From Tannerellaceae bacterium (GTDB taxonomy: Bacteria; Bacteroidota; Bacteroidia; Bacteroidales; Tannerellaceae), in assembly GCA_031284275.1 (NCBI GenBank), contig JAITAD010000042.1:1-17167 (forward strand): a DNA stretch of 17,167 nucleotides, written 5' to 3'. The notes beneath the pieces were generated by a model. The model had not been told where the DNA came from and made no database searches. It saw only the letters and a list, made by a program, of their open reading frames with translations. The position numbers and the translations under genes were made by a program. Below are positions 8,997-16,139 of this stretch, piece after piece (the first letter of the stretch is position 1; the number at the start of each line of letters is the position of its first letter).

Positions 8997-10744
8997 ATCA
9001 CTTTTGCCGTATTGGACGAAAGTACGAGACGGAGCGTCCGTTTCGTTGCGTCCGTTTCGCGCAGGATGGCGTAGTCGTGATAGAATTGGTTGTACTCTTT
9101 TGCCAATGAATAGACGTAGTTCGCCACCAGAGCGGGGCTGTATTGTTCTCCCGCCTCCCGAACGACCGGAGCGAAGCCGGCGAGCAATTGGATGAGCGAT
9201 TCTTCCTTCTTCGTCAGGGGCGTTTCGGCGGGAAGCCTGTCGGGGACGGCAAAACCCTGTTCTGTCGCCTTGCGCAGAACCGACCGGATACGTGCATAGG
9301 TGTATTGTATGAACGATCCGGTATTCCCATTGAAATCGATGGACTCCTTGGGATTGAAGGTCATGTTTTTGCGTGGGTCTACTTTGAGGATGAAGTATTT
9401 GAGGGAACCAAGCCCTACAAGGCGGGCGATTTCCTCCGCTTCTTCCGGAGAGAGGCTTTCCGCTTTTCCCAAGTCGCGAGCGATATCCCCTGCCGTCCGT
9501 ATCATTTCGTCCATCAGGTCATCGGCGTCCACAACCGTTCCTTCGCGGCTCTTCATCTTCCCTTCGGGCAGTTCCACCATGCCGTAGGAGAAATGTACCA
9601 ATCCTTTTCCGAAAGCGAATCCCAATCGGTCTAACAGGATCGAAAGAACTTGAAAGTGATAATCCTGCTCGTTTCCAACCACGTAGATCATCTTGTCGAT
9701 CGGGTAATCATCGAAGCGAAGTTTCGCCGTACCGATGTCCTGAGTCATATACACCGATGTTCCGTCGGCGCGCAGAAGCAGTTTTTGGTCGAGACCTTCG
9801 GCGCTGAGGTCTGCCCAGACAGAACCGTCGGGACGCCGTTCAAATAACCCTTCCGACACCCCCCGCTCCACTTCTTTTTTCCCTACCAAATAGGTTTCCG
9901 ATTCGTAATAGATACGGTCAAAATCTACTCCCAAGCGCCGATAGGTTTCTTCAAAGCCGGCGTATACCCAACCGTTCATTTCCTCCCAGAGCCGTCGTAC
10001 TGTTTCGTCACCTTTTTCCCATCGGCGGAGCATCTCTCGCGCCTCTGCCGTCAAGGTTGAACGTTGCTCAGCTTCTTCTTCCGTAAGTCCGTTTGTAATA
10101 AGCTGTTGCAGCTCTTCTTTGTAGTGTTTATCGAATAAAACATAGAAATCCCCCACCAGCTTATCCCCTTTCAGTCCCGTTGAAGTAGGAGTTGCATTTT
10201 CACCCCATTTCTGCCACGCCAACATGGACTTACAGATATGAATACCCCTGTCATTTACGATATTGGTTTTCACCACCCGCTTCCCGTTCGCCCGCATGAT
10301 TTCCGCCAGACTGTAGCCCAACAGGTTGTTGCGGATATGCCCCAAATGAAGCGGCTTGTTGGTGTTCGGCGAAGAATATTCGATCATCACCAACGGAGCG
10401 TCGTCTGTGGCAGGGAGGAAGCCGAAACGTTCGTCAACTTGTATCCTGTTGAGCGTTTCCACCCAGCAACCCGTTGCGATTTGCAGGTTCAGAAACCCTT
10501 TCACCACATTAAACCCTACTACCAAGTCGTTCCGATGCTCTTGCAGGTATTCCCCTATTTTCCGACCGGTCTGTTCCGGCCCCTGCTTCGACAGTTTCAG
10601 AAACGGAAAGACGACCACCGTCAGATGCCCTTCAAACTCTCGCCTTGTGGGTTGTATCTGCACAGCTTCGGCACGTATGTCCACTCCGTACAAAGCGCTC
10701 ACCGCCTCGACCACCGCTTCTGCAATCTGCTTTTCCATACACAT
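8948..10744 (-). CDS. argS: Arginyl-tRNA synthetase
   Basis: 598 aa class I synthetase charging tRNA-Arg. Seen: an N-terminal Add1-like domain with EFEGHLTVVVFPF, the HIGH-type motif HLGH at 133-136 in NTNKPLHLGHIRNN, the KMSKS-equivalent KMKSR at 396-400 followed by EGTVV, and an anticodon-binding C-terminal region with FIQYTYARIRS and YNQFYHDYAI. It ends with the family's typical closing Arg-Met (LPERM), so the 3' end is intact even though it overlaps the sigma gene. The ATG at 10744 (MCMEKQ) gives the same N-terminal length as the Bacteroides enzyme as I recall it; the second ATG at 10738 is also possible. It lies 45 bases after purB on the same strand with no clear promoter between them, so it is probably co-transcribed. 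Confidence 0.96.
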   Translation of the reverse strand: MCMEKQIAEAVVEAVSALYGVDIRAEAVQIQPTRREFEGHLTVVVFPFLKLSKQGPEQTGRKIGEYLQEHRNDLVVGFNVVKGFLNLQIATGCWVETLNRIQVDERFGFLPATDDAPLVMIEYSSPNTNKPLHLGHIRNNLLGYSLAEIMRANGKRVVKTNIVNDRGIHICKSMLAWQKWGENATPTSTGLKGDKLVGDFYVLFDKHYKEELQQLITNGLTEEEAEQRSTLTAEAREMLRRWEKGDETVRRLWEEMNGWVYAGFEETYRRLGVDFDRIYYESETYLVGKKEVERGVSEGLFERRPDGSVWADLSAEGLDQKLLLRADGTSVYMTQDIGTAKLRFDDYPIDKMIYVVGNEQDYHFQVLSILLDRLGFAFGKGLVHFSYGMVELPEGKMKSREGTVVDADDLMDEMIRTAGDIARDLGKAESLSPEEAEEIARLVGLGSLKYFILKVDPRKNMTFNPKESIDFNGNTGSFIQYTYARIRSVLRKATEQGFAVPDRLPAETPLTKKEESLIQLLAGFAPVVREAGEQYSPALVANYVYSLAKEYNQFYHDYAILRETDATKRTLRLVLSSNTAKVIQLGMSLLGITLPERM

Positions 10745-10789
10745 TCGTAAGTTTAACTGTGTGTAAAATATCCAAAGTCTGTGTCTCCG

Positions 10790-12130
10790 TCAGAGGCCGG
10801 TATAAGTTCGTGGAGAGAGGTCGAGAAGTTCAGCTTTGACGGAAGGACTGACAGGAAGGCTGTCGATGAATTGCCGGAGCGTTTCGGGAGTGAGCGTCTC
10901 GTTGGTGCGGGTGAGGGCTTTGAGCGCCTCGTAAGGGTGGGGAAAGCCTTCGCGGCGGAGGATGGTCTGGATGCCTTCGGCCACGACGGCAAGGTTGGCG
11001 GCAAGCTCACCGTCGATGGCCGCCTCATTCAATATCAGTTTACCCAACCCTTTGCGTAGGCTTTGCAGCGCAATGAGACTGTGTGCAAGGGGGACGCCTA
11101 CGTTACGCAGCACAGTAGAGTCGGTCAGATCGCGTTGCAAGCGGGAAACGGGCAGCTTGGCCGCCAGATGTTCAAAGAGGGCGTTGGCAAGGCCGAGATT
11201 ACCTTCGGCATTCTCAAAATCGATGGGATTGACCTTGTGAGGCATAGCGGAAGAGCCGACTTCGCCGGCTTTGATGCGCTGTTTGAAATAACCCATGGAG
11301 ATATATTGCCAATAGTCACGGGAAAGGTCAATGAGGATGGTATTGATCCGCTTATGGGCGTCGAAGAGGGCAGCGAGGTTGTCGTAGTTGGATATTTGCG
11401 TTGTCCAAGTTTCCCGCACCATCCGGAAGGATGAGATGAAACGGTCGGCGAAGGCCTGCCAATCAAAGGTAGGGTAGGCTGCGCGGTGGGCGTTGAAGTT
11501 ACCCGTTGCACCGCCGAACTTGGCGGAAAAAGGAACGGCAAGGAGGAGTGTCCGCTGCTGTTCGAGGCGATAGGCGAAGACGCGTATTTCTTTGCCGAGA
11601 CGCGTCGGCGAGGCCGGTTGTCCATGCGTGCGGGCGAGCATCGGGATATCCGACCACTCCTCTGCCTGTCGGTTGAGGATAGCGCAAATATCGGCCAGAA
11701 GGGGCAGGTAGACCTCTTCAAGCGCCTCTTTCAAAGCCAGAGGGGAAGCAGTGTTGTTGATATCCTGCGAGGTCAGGCCAAAGTGGACGAACTCACGGTA
11801 ACGTTCGGCAAGCAGCGAGGCGGTACGTTCCTTGATGAAATATTCGACGGCTTTCACGTCGTGATTCGTCGTTCGTTCGATTTCCTTGATGCGGGCAGCC
11901 TCTGCCTCGCCGAAGTTGGCATAGAGCGAGCGCAAATCCTGCCGTACCTCGTCGGTACGCAACGCTTCAAGCTGCGGAAGAAAATCGATGAGGGCAAGGA
12001 AATACTCCACCTCGATACGGACACGATATCTCATCAGAGCGAACTCCGAGAAAAACTCGGCCAGTGGTCGAGTCACTTCTCCGTACCTCCCATCGACCGG
12101 CGAAATGGCCATTAACATTGCATTTGCCAT
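10790..12130 (-). CDS. purB: Adenylosuccinate lyase
   Basis: 446 aa, of the fumarase/aspartase superfamily. Splits SAICAR to AICAR and adenylosuccinate to AMP, two steps of purine synthesis, each releasing fumarate. Seen: AISPVDGRYGEVT near the N-terminus, RTTNHDVKAVEYFIKE, HFGLTSQDINNTA, the general-acid histidine His169 in ARTHGQPASPT, and the flexible signature loop GSSAMPHKVNPIDFEN (292-307) with the catalytic serine at 293/294. The long E. coli-like form (ISPVDGRYG) rather than the Bacillus form is evident. In-frame ATGs at codons 1, 5 and 7 leave the exact start open. A TACCTTTG -7 box lies just upstream, so purB-argS probably form one unit. Confidence 0.96.
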   Translation of the reverse strand: MANAMLMAISPVDGRYGEVTRPLAEFFSEFALMRYRVRIEVEYFLALIDFLPQLEALRTDEVRQDLRSLYANFGEAEAARIKEIERTTNHDVKAVEYFIKERTASLLAERYREFVHFGLTSQDINNTASPLALKEALEEVYLPLLADICAILNRQAEEWSDIPMLARTHGQPASPTRLGKEIRVFAYRLEQQRTLLLAVPFSAKFGGATGNFNAHRAAYPTFDWQAFADRFISSFRMVRETWTTQISNYDNLAALFDAHKRINTILIDLSRDYWQYISMGYFKQRIKAGEVGSSAMPHKVNPIDFENAEGNLGLANALFEHLAAKLPVSRLQRDLTDSTVLRNVGVPLAHSLIALQSLRKGLGKLILNEAAIDGELAANLAVVAEGIQTILRREGFPHPYEALKALTRTNETLTPETLRQFIDSLPVSPSVKAELLDLSPRTYTGL

Positions 12131-12152
12131 AGACTTACCCGTTTAGAAGTTG

Positions 12153-12160
12153 CAAAGGTA
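12153..12160 (-). promoter_or_regulatory. Promoter -7 box for purB
   Basis: Minus-strand TACCTTTG, followed by CAAC, lies 22 bases before the purB ATG and would give a very short leader. No good TTTG sits at the ideal -33 distance. A 10-bp palindrome AAAAGCTTTT (12162-12171) sits directly upstream of the box. Confidence 0.55.
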
Positions 12161-12243
12161 CAAAAGCTTTTCTGAACCTTCCTGAAAACAATACCTTGTC
12201 CCCTCCCAAGCCCTAACATGGTATGAGGTTTTTCGGTTTTCAA

Positions 12244-12278
12244 CATTGTTCGTACCTTTGCAAGGTAAATCAACAATG
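12244..12278. promoter_or_regulatory. Nested palindrome over the promoter of the ATP-binding gene (candidate operator)
   Basis: The inner repeat is TACCTT-TGC-AAGGTA (12253-12267), a perfect 6-bp inverted repeat with a 3-base centre. It is flanked by an outer perfect 7-bp pair, CATTGTT (12244-12250) and AACAATG (12272-12278). It covers the -7 box and the likely transcription start, a position where a bound protein would block transcription. It could also fold as a hairpin at the very 5' end of the transcript. Function is inferred; only the symmetry is seen. Confidence 0.5.
12253..12260 (+). promoter_or_regulatory. Promoter -7 box for the AlbA_2/ATPase gene
   Basis: TACCTTTG, a perfect TAnnTTTG match, 51 bases before the ATG at 12312. 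The -33 region is T-rich (TTTTTCGG near 12228-12235) but has no exact TTTG. The box is itself the left half of the inner palindrome described for 12244-12278. Confidence 0.55.
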
Positions 12279-12311
12279 AGGTAAAAAATAAGGTTTGAGA
12301 GACAAAGAAAT

Positions 12312-13505
12312 ATGAATGAAAGAGCATTATTGGACATCATCAGTGGTGGTGAGACCAGCAGGGTTCAGTTCAAGAGGGAATTGGATAACCAGGACAAGTT
12401 GGCGGCAGAGATGATAGCCTTTTCCAATGCAAAGGGCGGTATGATTATTTTTGGCGTTGAAGATAAGACGGGAACGGTTGTCGGTTTGGCGTATGACACA
12501 TTACAAAAAACAAACAATGCGGTAAGTACGATTGCTAATGATCTTGTCAAGCCGGTGATATATATAACAACGGAAGTAGTAAATGTTGATGTAGAAAATG
12601 AGAAAAAGAACATTCTGATTGTATATGTTGATGAGGGATTGTATAAACCCTATAAGGACAAAAACGGCGCTATCTGGATGAAACAGGGTTCAGACAAGCG
12701 TAGAATGACGGAGAATGCCGAAATAGCAAGGCTGTTCCAACAAAACGGAATGGTTTACGCTGATGAAATGATTGTAGCCAATACTACAGTCAAAGATATT
12801 GACCGTGAAAAAGTTGTAGAATATATAAAGAAGTTTCGAAAAGAAACCGATGAAGATGAAATCATACCGGACAAGTTACCCTATGCAAATCTGAACATAT
12901 TAAGAAACGGTAACCTGACACTCGGAGGCTTATTGGTTTTTTCCAAGAATCCGCAAAAATATAGGCCGGCGTTTTGTATTAAAGCCATTTCTTTCTTTGG
13001 GAACAGCATTGGAGGCGATGAATATCGAGACAGTAGGGATATAACAGGAACCATTCCACAATTGTTCAGCGAAGCCATGAGTTTCTTCAAGGCTAATCTG
13101 AAACATGTACAGGCAGGGCAGAACTTCAATTCAACAGGAAAACTTGAAATATCGGAGATCGCCTTGGAAGAGTTGTTGCAAAATGCGTTGCTACATAGAG
13201 ATTATACAAAGAATGCCCCTATACGCCTGATGATTTTTGATAACAGGATTGAAATAGTCAGCCCCGGACATCTGCCGAACAGCTTAACTGTCGAGAATAT
13301 CAAAATGGGCAACGCCGTTGTCCGGAACAACTTATTGGTCAGTTACTGTGCAAAATTAATGAAATACAGAGGCTTTGGTTCGGGTATTATTCGGGCGATG
13401 AAGCATCAGCCGGACATCGAACTGATAAACGATACGGAAGGCGAGCAGTTCATTGTCAGGATACCGAGAAAAGAAACATACCTTTGCGAGCGAGGGGAGA
13501 AATGA
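12312..13505 (+). CDS. AlbA_2 (Schlafen-type) DNA-binding and GHKL ATP-binding protein, COG2865-like
   Basis: 397 aa. Residues about 10-130 form an AlbA_2/Schlafen-like domain: E14 with VQFKREL (18-24), AFSNAKGGMIIFGVED (36-51) and IWMKQGSDKRRM. Residues about 270-387 form a GHKL-type ATPase C-terminus (HATPase_c_4): EELLQNALLHRDY (286-298, N-box), FDNRIEIVSPGHLP, RNNLL and the glycine loop GFGSGI (354-359). Such proteins are annotated as predicted transcriptional regulators or, in some genomes, defence-associated; their biochemistry is largely unknown. Unlike many relatives it ends right after the ATPase domain with no winged helix. It is AT-richer than its neighbours: 12541-12600 counts 20 G+C of 60, with frequent AAA, AAT and ATA codons. 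It looks acquired. Its last eight codons coincide with the promoter of the next gene. Confidence 0.88.
   Translation: MNERALLDIISGGETSRVQFKRELDNQDKLAAEMIAFSNAKGGMIIFGVEDKTGTVVGLAYDTLQKTNNAVSTIANDLVKPVIYITTEVVNVDVENEKKNILIVYVDEGLYKPYKDKNGAIWMKQGSDKRRMTENAEIARLFQQNGMVYADEMIVANTTVKDIDREKVVEYIKKFRKETDEDEIIPDKLPYANLNILRNGNLTLGGLLVFSKNPQKYRPAFCIKAISFFGNSIGGDEYRDSRDITGTIPQLFSEAMSFFKANLKHVQAGQNFNSTGKLEISEIALEELLQNALLHRDYTKNAPIRLMIFDNRIEIVSPGHLPNSLTVENIKMGNAVVRNNLLVSYCAKLMKYRGFGSGIIRAMKHQPDIELINDTEGEQFIVRIPRKETYLCERGEK
13479..13486 (+). promoter_or_regulatory. Promoter -7 box for the Lrp/AsnC gene, inside the upstream CDS
   Basis: TACCTTTG, a perfect TAnnTTTG match, lies 36 bases before the regulator's ATG and inside the last codons (Tyr390-Leu391-Cys392) of the ATP-binding gene. 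The nearest TTG (13453-13455) is 23 bases upstream, slightly far for a -33 box. Confidence 0.5.
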
Positions 13506-13521
13506 TAAATACAGCGTGGCC

Positions 13522-13995
13522 ATGTCTCAGCACAATATGGATGAACTTGACAGGAAAATACTCCGACTGATCATCGGAAATGCTCGCAAGCCTTACCTTG
13601 AGGTAGCGCGCGAGTGCAACGTTTCCGGCGCCGCCATCCATCAGCGTATCCAAAAGCTGACGAATCTGGGGGTAATCACCGGAGCGGAGTGTACTGTAGA
13701 CAACACGAAAGTAGGTTACGAGACCTGCGCCTATATGGGGTTATACCTCCAGTCGCCCGGACAGTTTCCGGCCGTTACGGAGGCGTTGGCGAAAATCCCC
13801 GAAGTGGTAGAGTGTCATTACACGACAGGGCCTTACGACCTGTTTATTAAGATATACGCCCGCAATAATCAGCATCTGTTGAGCATTATCCACAACAAAT
13901 TGCAGCCGCTCGGGCTTTCGCGGACGGAGTCGCTCATCTCTTTCAAGGAAGCTTTCAAGCGGCAGATCCCCGTCGATCTCCCGCCGGAGGAGTAA
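13522..13995 (+). CDS. Lrp/AsnC family transcriptional regulator
   Basis: 157 aa, normal for the family. The N-terminal HTH spans about residues 8-55: LDRKILRLIIGNARKPYLEV and NVSGAAIHQRIQKLTNLGVI, with the recognition helix near 35-47. The RAM (ligand-sensing, oligomerisation) domain covers about 65-145, with VVECHYTTGPYDLFIKIYAR and the LGLSRTESLISF strand. Members bind amino acids and regulate amino-acid metabolism or act globally; the effector cannot be told here. The frame is open upstream into the previous gene, but the ATG at 13522 gives an N-terminus matching Bacteroides homologues as I recall them. GTG at 13516 and ATG at 13537 are alternatives. The 3' end overlaps recN by 41 bases, tail-to-tail. 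Confidence 0.93.
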   Translation: MSQHNMDELDRKILRLIIGNARKPYLEVARECNVSGAAIHQRIQKLTNLGVITGAECTVDNTKVGYETCAYMGLYLQSPGQFPAVTEALAKIPEVVECHYTTGPYDLFIKIYARNNQHLLSIIHNKLQPLGLSRTESLISFKEAFKRQIPVDLPPEE

Positions 13996-15652
13996 CCGGT
14001 CGGAGCAGTTCGCGCGCATTGGCTATCGAAGCTTCGGTCAGCGAAGCGCCGCTGAGCATACGTGCTATTTCGCGGAGGCGTTCTTCCCCATCGAGCGGAC
14101 GTATGCCGGTGACGGTACGTTCGGGCGTATCTTCTTTGTAGACGAGGTAGTGCGCCAGCCCTTTGGCGGCGATTTGGGGCAGGTGCGTGATGGTGATAAC
14201 CTGCATACTGCGACTCATTTCCTGCATAATCTCCCCCGTTTTGTCGGCAATATCTCCGGAAACACCCGTATCGGCTTCGTCGAAGATGATAGTCGGCAAG
14301 GCGGTAAATCCGGCTATCATGGCTTTAATACAGAGCATCAGGCGGGAAAGTTCGCCGCCCGAAGCCGTTTGAGCGACAGATTGCAGGGGGACGTTACGAT
14401 GTGCGGCGAAGAGGAAACGTACCTCGTCCATCCCGTCGGACACCGGTTCGGTTCGGGTTTCTATGGACACCTCGAGACGGGCATTGGGCATGCCCAAGGC
14501 TGCAAGATGCGCCACAAGGCTTTTGGCAATCGTTGCGCCCGCTTTCCGACGACTTTCGTGCAGGAGTGCGGCTTGACGGAGCAGCTCGGCCTGTGCGGCT
14601 GCTACGTCGTGACGTAGCCGTTCGAGTCGTTCGTCAAAAGAATCCATTTCGCGCAGGCGTCGTTCGTAATCTTCGCGCAGGCCGATGAGTTCCGCTACGG
14701 TGGCGACGTGATACTTCTGTTGCAACCCGTAGAGGATATCAAGTCGTTCATTGACGACGGCGAGGCGGCCGGAATCGAAAGCGACGTTTTCCTGCTGTAC
14801 GGAGGTATCCATAGCCAAGTCGGACAAGTCTGCATAGGCGCTGTGCAGACGTTCGGCGATGCTCTCGGCTTTCGGATAACACTTCCGCAGGGCTGTTGCT
14901 GCGGATAAAGCTTCTTTCAGGGGGCGAAGGAGGCCGGAGTCATCGTCTTGCAAGAGGCCGGTGATTTTATAGAGGCCGGCTTTGATATCTTCCGCATGGC
15001 TGAGGAGCGAGCGTTCGTCTTCCAACGCCTCCTGCTCGTCGGCAGTCAGGTTAGCTCCTGCCAATTGTTCCTGTTGGGAACGCAGGAACTCTTCATCCTG
15101 TTTCGTTTGACAGGCTTGCGCCGTTAAGTCCTCCCATTCCTGCTGCAAGCTCCGATAGCGGTTGAACATGGTGCGGTAGGTGGAGAGGGTTTCGCCGTTG
15201 CCTGCCATGACATCAACCACCCGCAACTGAAACCCACTGTCTCCCAACAGCAGGTTACCGTGTTGAGAGTGGATGTCTATCAGTCGGTTGCCCAGTTCTT
15301 TGAGGACAGACAACTGGATGGGAGAATCATTGACGAAAGCGCGTGATTTACCCGAAGCGAACAACTCTCGGCGAAGGATACAATGTTCGGCGTCGTATTC
15401 CAAATCGTTTTCCGCAAAAAAGCCGGACAGACCATAGTCCGAGATGTCAAAGACTGCCTCGACGACGCACTTATCCGCTCCGGAACGGATACTTTTCCCA
15501 TCTGCCCGTTGCCCCAGAACCAGTCCCAAAGCTCCGAGGATGATGGATTTCCCCGCTCCCGTTTCGCCGGTGACGACCGACAAGCCTTTCCCGAAGCGGA
15601 TATCAAGCCGCTCAATGAGAACGTAATTGCGAATGGTTAGGGAACTCAACAT
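13955..15652 (-). CDS. recN: DNA repair protein RecN
   Basis: 565 aa SMC-like ATPase acting in double-strand break repair by holding DNA ends or sister chromatids together. Seen: Walker A GETGAGKS (29-36) after the LTIRNYVLIERLDI start, HSQHGNLLLGDSG (132-140 region), a long charged coiled-coil middle at about 150-380, the ABC signature ASGGELSR (430-437), Walker B TIIFDEAD (454-461) with DTGVSG, and the H-loop THLPQIAA (489-496). The C-terminal PPAGDRRGSAA is a variable tail encoded within the overlap with the Lrp/AsnC gene. It lies 46 bases after the lipoprotein gene on the same strand, so it is probably the last gene of an argH-led unit. Confidence 0.96.
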   Translation of the reverse strand: MLSSLTIRNYVLIERLDIRFGKGLSVVTGETGAGKSIILGALGLVLGQRADGKSIRSGADKCVVEAVFDISDYGLSGFFAENDLEYDAEHCILRRELFASGKSRAFVNDSPIQLSVLKELGNRLIDIHSQHGNLLLGDSGFQLRVVDVMAGNGETLSTYRTMFNRYRSLQQEWEDLTAQACQTKQDEEFLRSQQEQLAGANLTADEQEALEDERSLLSHAEDIKAGLYKITGLLQDDDSGLLRPLKEALSAATALRKCYPKAESIAERLHSAYADLSDLAMDTSVQQENVAFDSGRLAVVNERLDILYGLQQKYHVATVAELIGLREDYERRLREMDSFDERLERLRHDVAAAQAELLRQAALLHESRRKAGATIAKSLVAHLAALGMPNARLEVSIETRTEPVSDGMDEVRFLFAAHRNVPLQSVAQTASGGELSRLMLCIKAMIAGFTALPTIIFDEADTGVSGDIADKTGEIMQEMSRSMQVITITHLPQIAAKGLAHYLVYKEDTPERTVTGIRPLDGEERLREIARMLSGASLTEASIANARELLRPVTPPAGDRRGSAA

Positions 15653-15698
15653 ACGGACGGTATTTCTTTCGTTGGACGATGGACGAAGCGTTTACGAT

Positions 15699-16139
15699 TT
15701 AGTTACTGATAATAAGTTCGGTAGCGGATTTTTGGAAGACGTTGTACGGTTGGAGGCGGTATGTTCCTGTCCCTTCGACAGGTATGCCGCCGTCTATCAG
15801 GCTGTAACGGGTGCCGCAGGTAGGGCAGGTAACGAACAAACTTCCCTCTTCCGATGGCGTAACGACCGTTTTGGCGGAGACTTCCACAGGGCAGGCGATG
15901 TCATAAGCCTGATAGTTACCATTGTTGTTGAAGACGAGCAGGCCGCCGAATCCGACCCTGTCCCCTGCGAGTAGCCTGTCCCCCGGACGGAAGATTTTGA
16001 AGCTGTAAAAGGGCACCAAATCCTTGTCGAGATATGCCAAATTGACGGTCAGATTGACGGGCGCATAAGGGAGACGGATTTCCTCCTGCGGGAGGCAGGA
16101 GAGCAGAAGGAACGCCGGAAGTAAAACGCCGGTTCTCAT
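15699..16139 (-). CDS. Rieske-like small lipoprotein with altered cluster ligands
   Basis: 146 aa. A lipoprotein signal is clear: MRTGVLLPAFLLLSC with lipobox LLSC and Cys15. The second half resembles a Rieske fold: GFGGLLVFNN, YDIACPVE (Cys83, Glu86), LFVTCPTCGTRYSL (Cys105, Cys108), GGIPVEG and a closing RLQPYNV. This is the order of a Rieske protein (CxH box, CPxHG box, then GxP...L..Y.V). However, the first box has no His (CPVE) and the second has Cys in place of His (CPTC). It therefore cannot hold a classical 2Cys-2His [2Fe-2S] cluster; three Cys plus Glu might bind another metal, or none. The ATG overlaps the argH stop (ATGA), implying coupling. Probably envelope-anchored; function unknown. 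Confidence 0.75.
   Translation of the reverse strand: MRTGVLLPAFLLLSCLPQEEIRLPYAPVNLTVNLAYLDKDLVPFYSFKIFRPGDRLLAGDRVGFGGLLVFNNNGNYQAYDIACPVEVSAKTVVTPSEEGSLFVTCPTCGTRYSLIDGGIPVEGTGTYRLQPYNVFQKSATELIISN

Larger units (their letters stand above)
12150..12263. repeat. 12-bp inverted repeat marking two divergent promoters
   Basis: TTGCAAAGGTAC at 12150-12161 is the exact reverse complement of GTACCTTTGCAA at 12252-12263. Each arm contains a TACCTTTG -7 box, the left one pointing to purB and the right one to the ATP-binding gene. The symmetry is largely explained by two copies of an extended -7 element facing away from each other, but the match extends beyond the consensus on both sides. Confidence 0.8.

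Noticed and set aside
9143..9634. 163-codon open frame antisense to argS
   Set aside because: It is a shadow of argS, which is intact here and includes the KMKSR motif region nearby.
11486..12115. 209-codon open frame antisense to purB
   Set aside because: purB is full length with all signature motifs; the antisense frame is a codon-bias shadow with no family resemblance.
12112..12340. Two small minus-strand frames in the purB-ATPase gap (about 65-71 codons)
   Set aside because: They run across the two promoters and the purB start codon, lack a start signal, and are rich in Phe/Leu simply from AT-rich DNA.
12312..13995. ATPase gene plus Lrp/AsnC gene as a toxin-antitoxin or two-gene defence unit
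   Set aside because: The regulator matches the conserved Bacteroides Lrp type, has its own -7 box and normal composition, so adjacency is better explained by insertion next to a resident gene.
15653..15698. Short inverted repeat (TTCGT at 15668-15672, ACGAA at 15683-15687) between the lipoprotein gene and recN
   Set aside because: Only 5 bp with a 10-base loop and no T-tract; too weak to call a terminator or operator.
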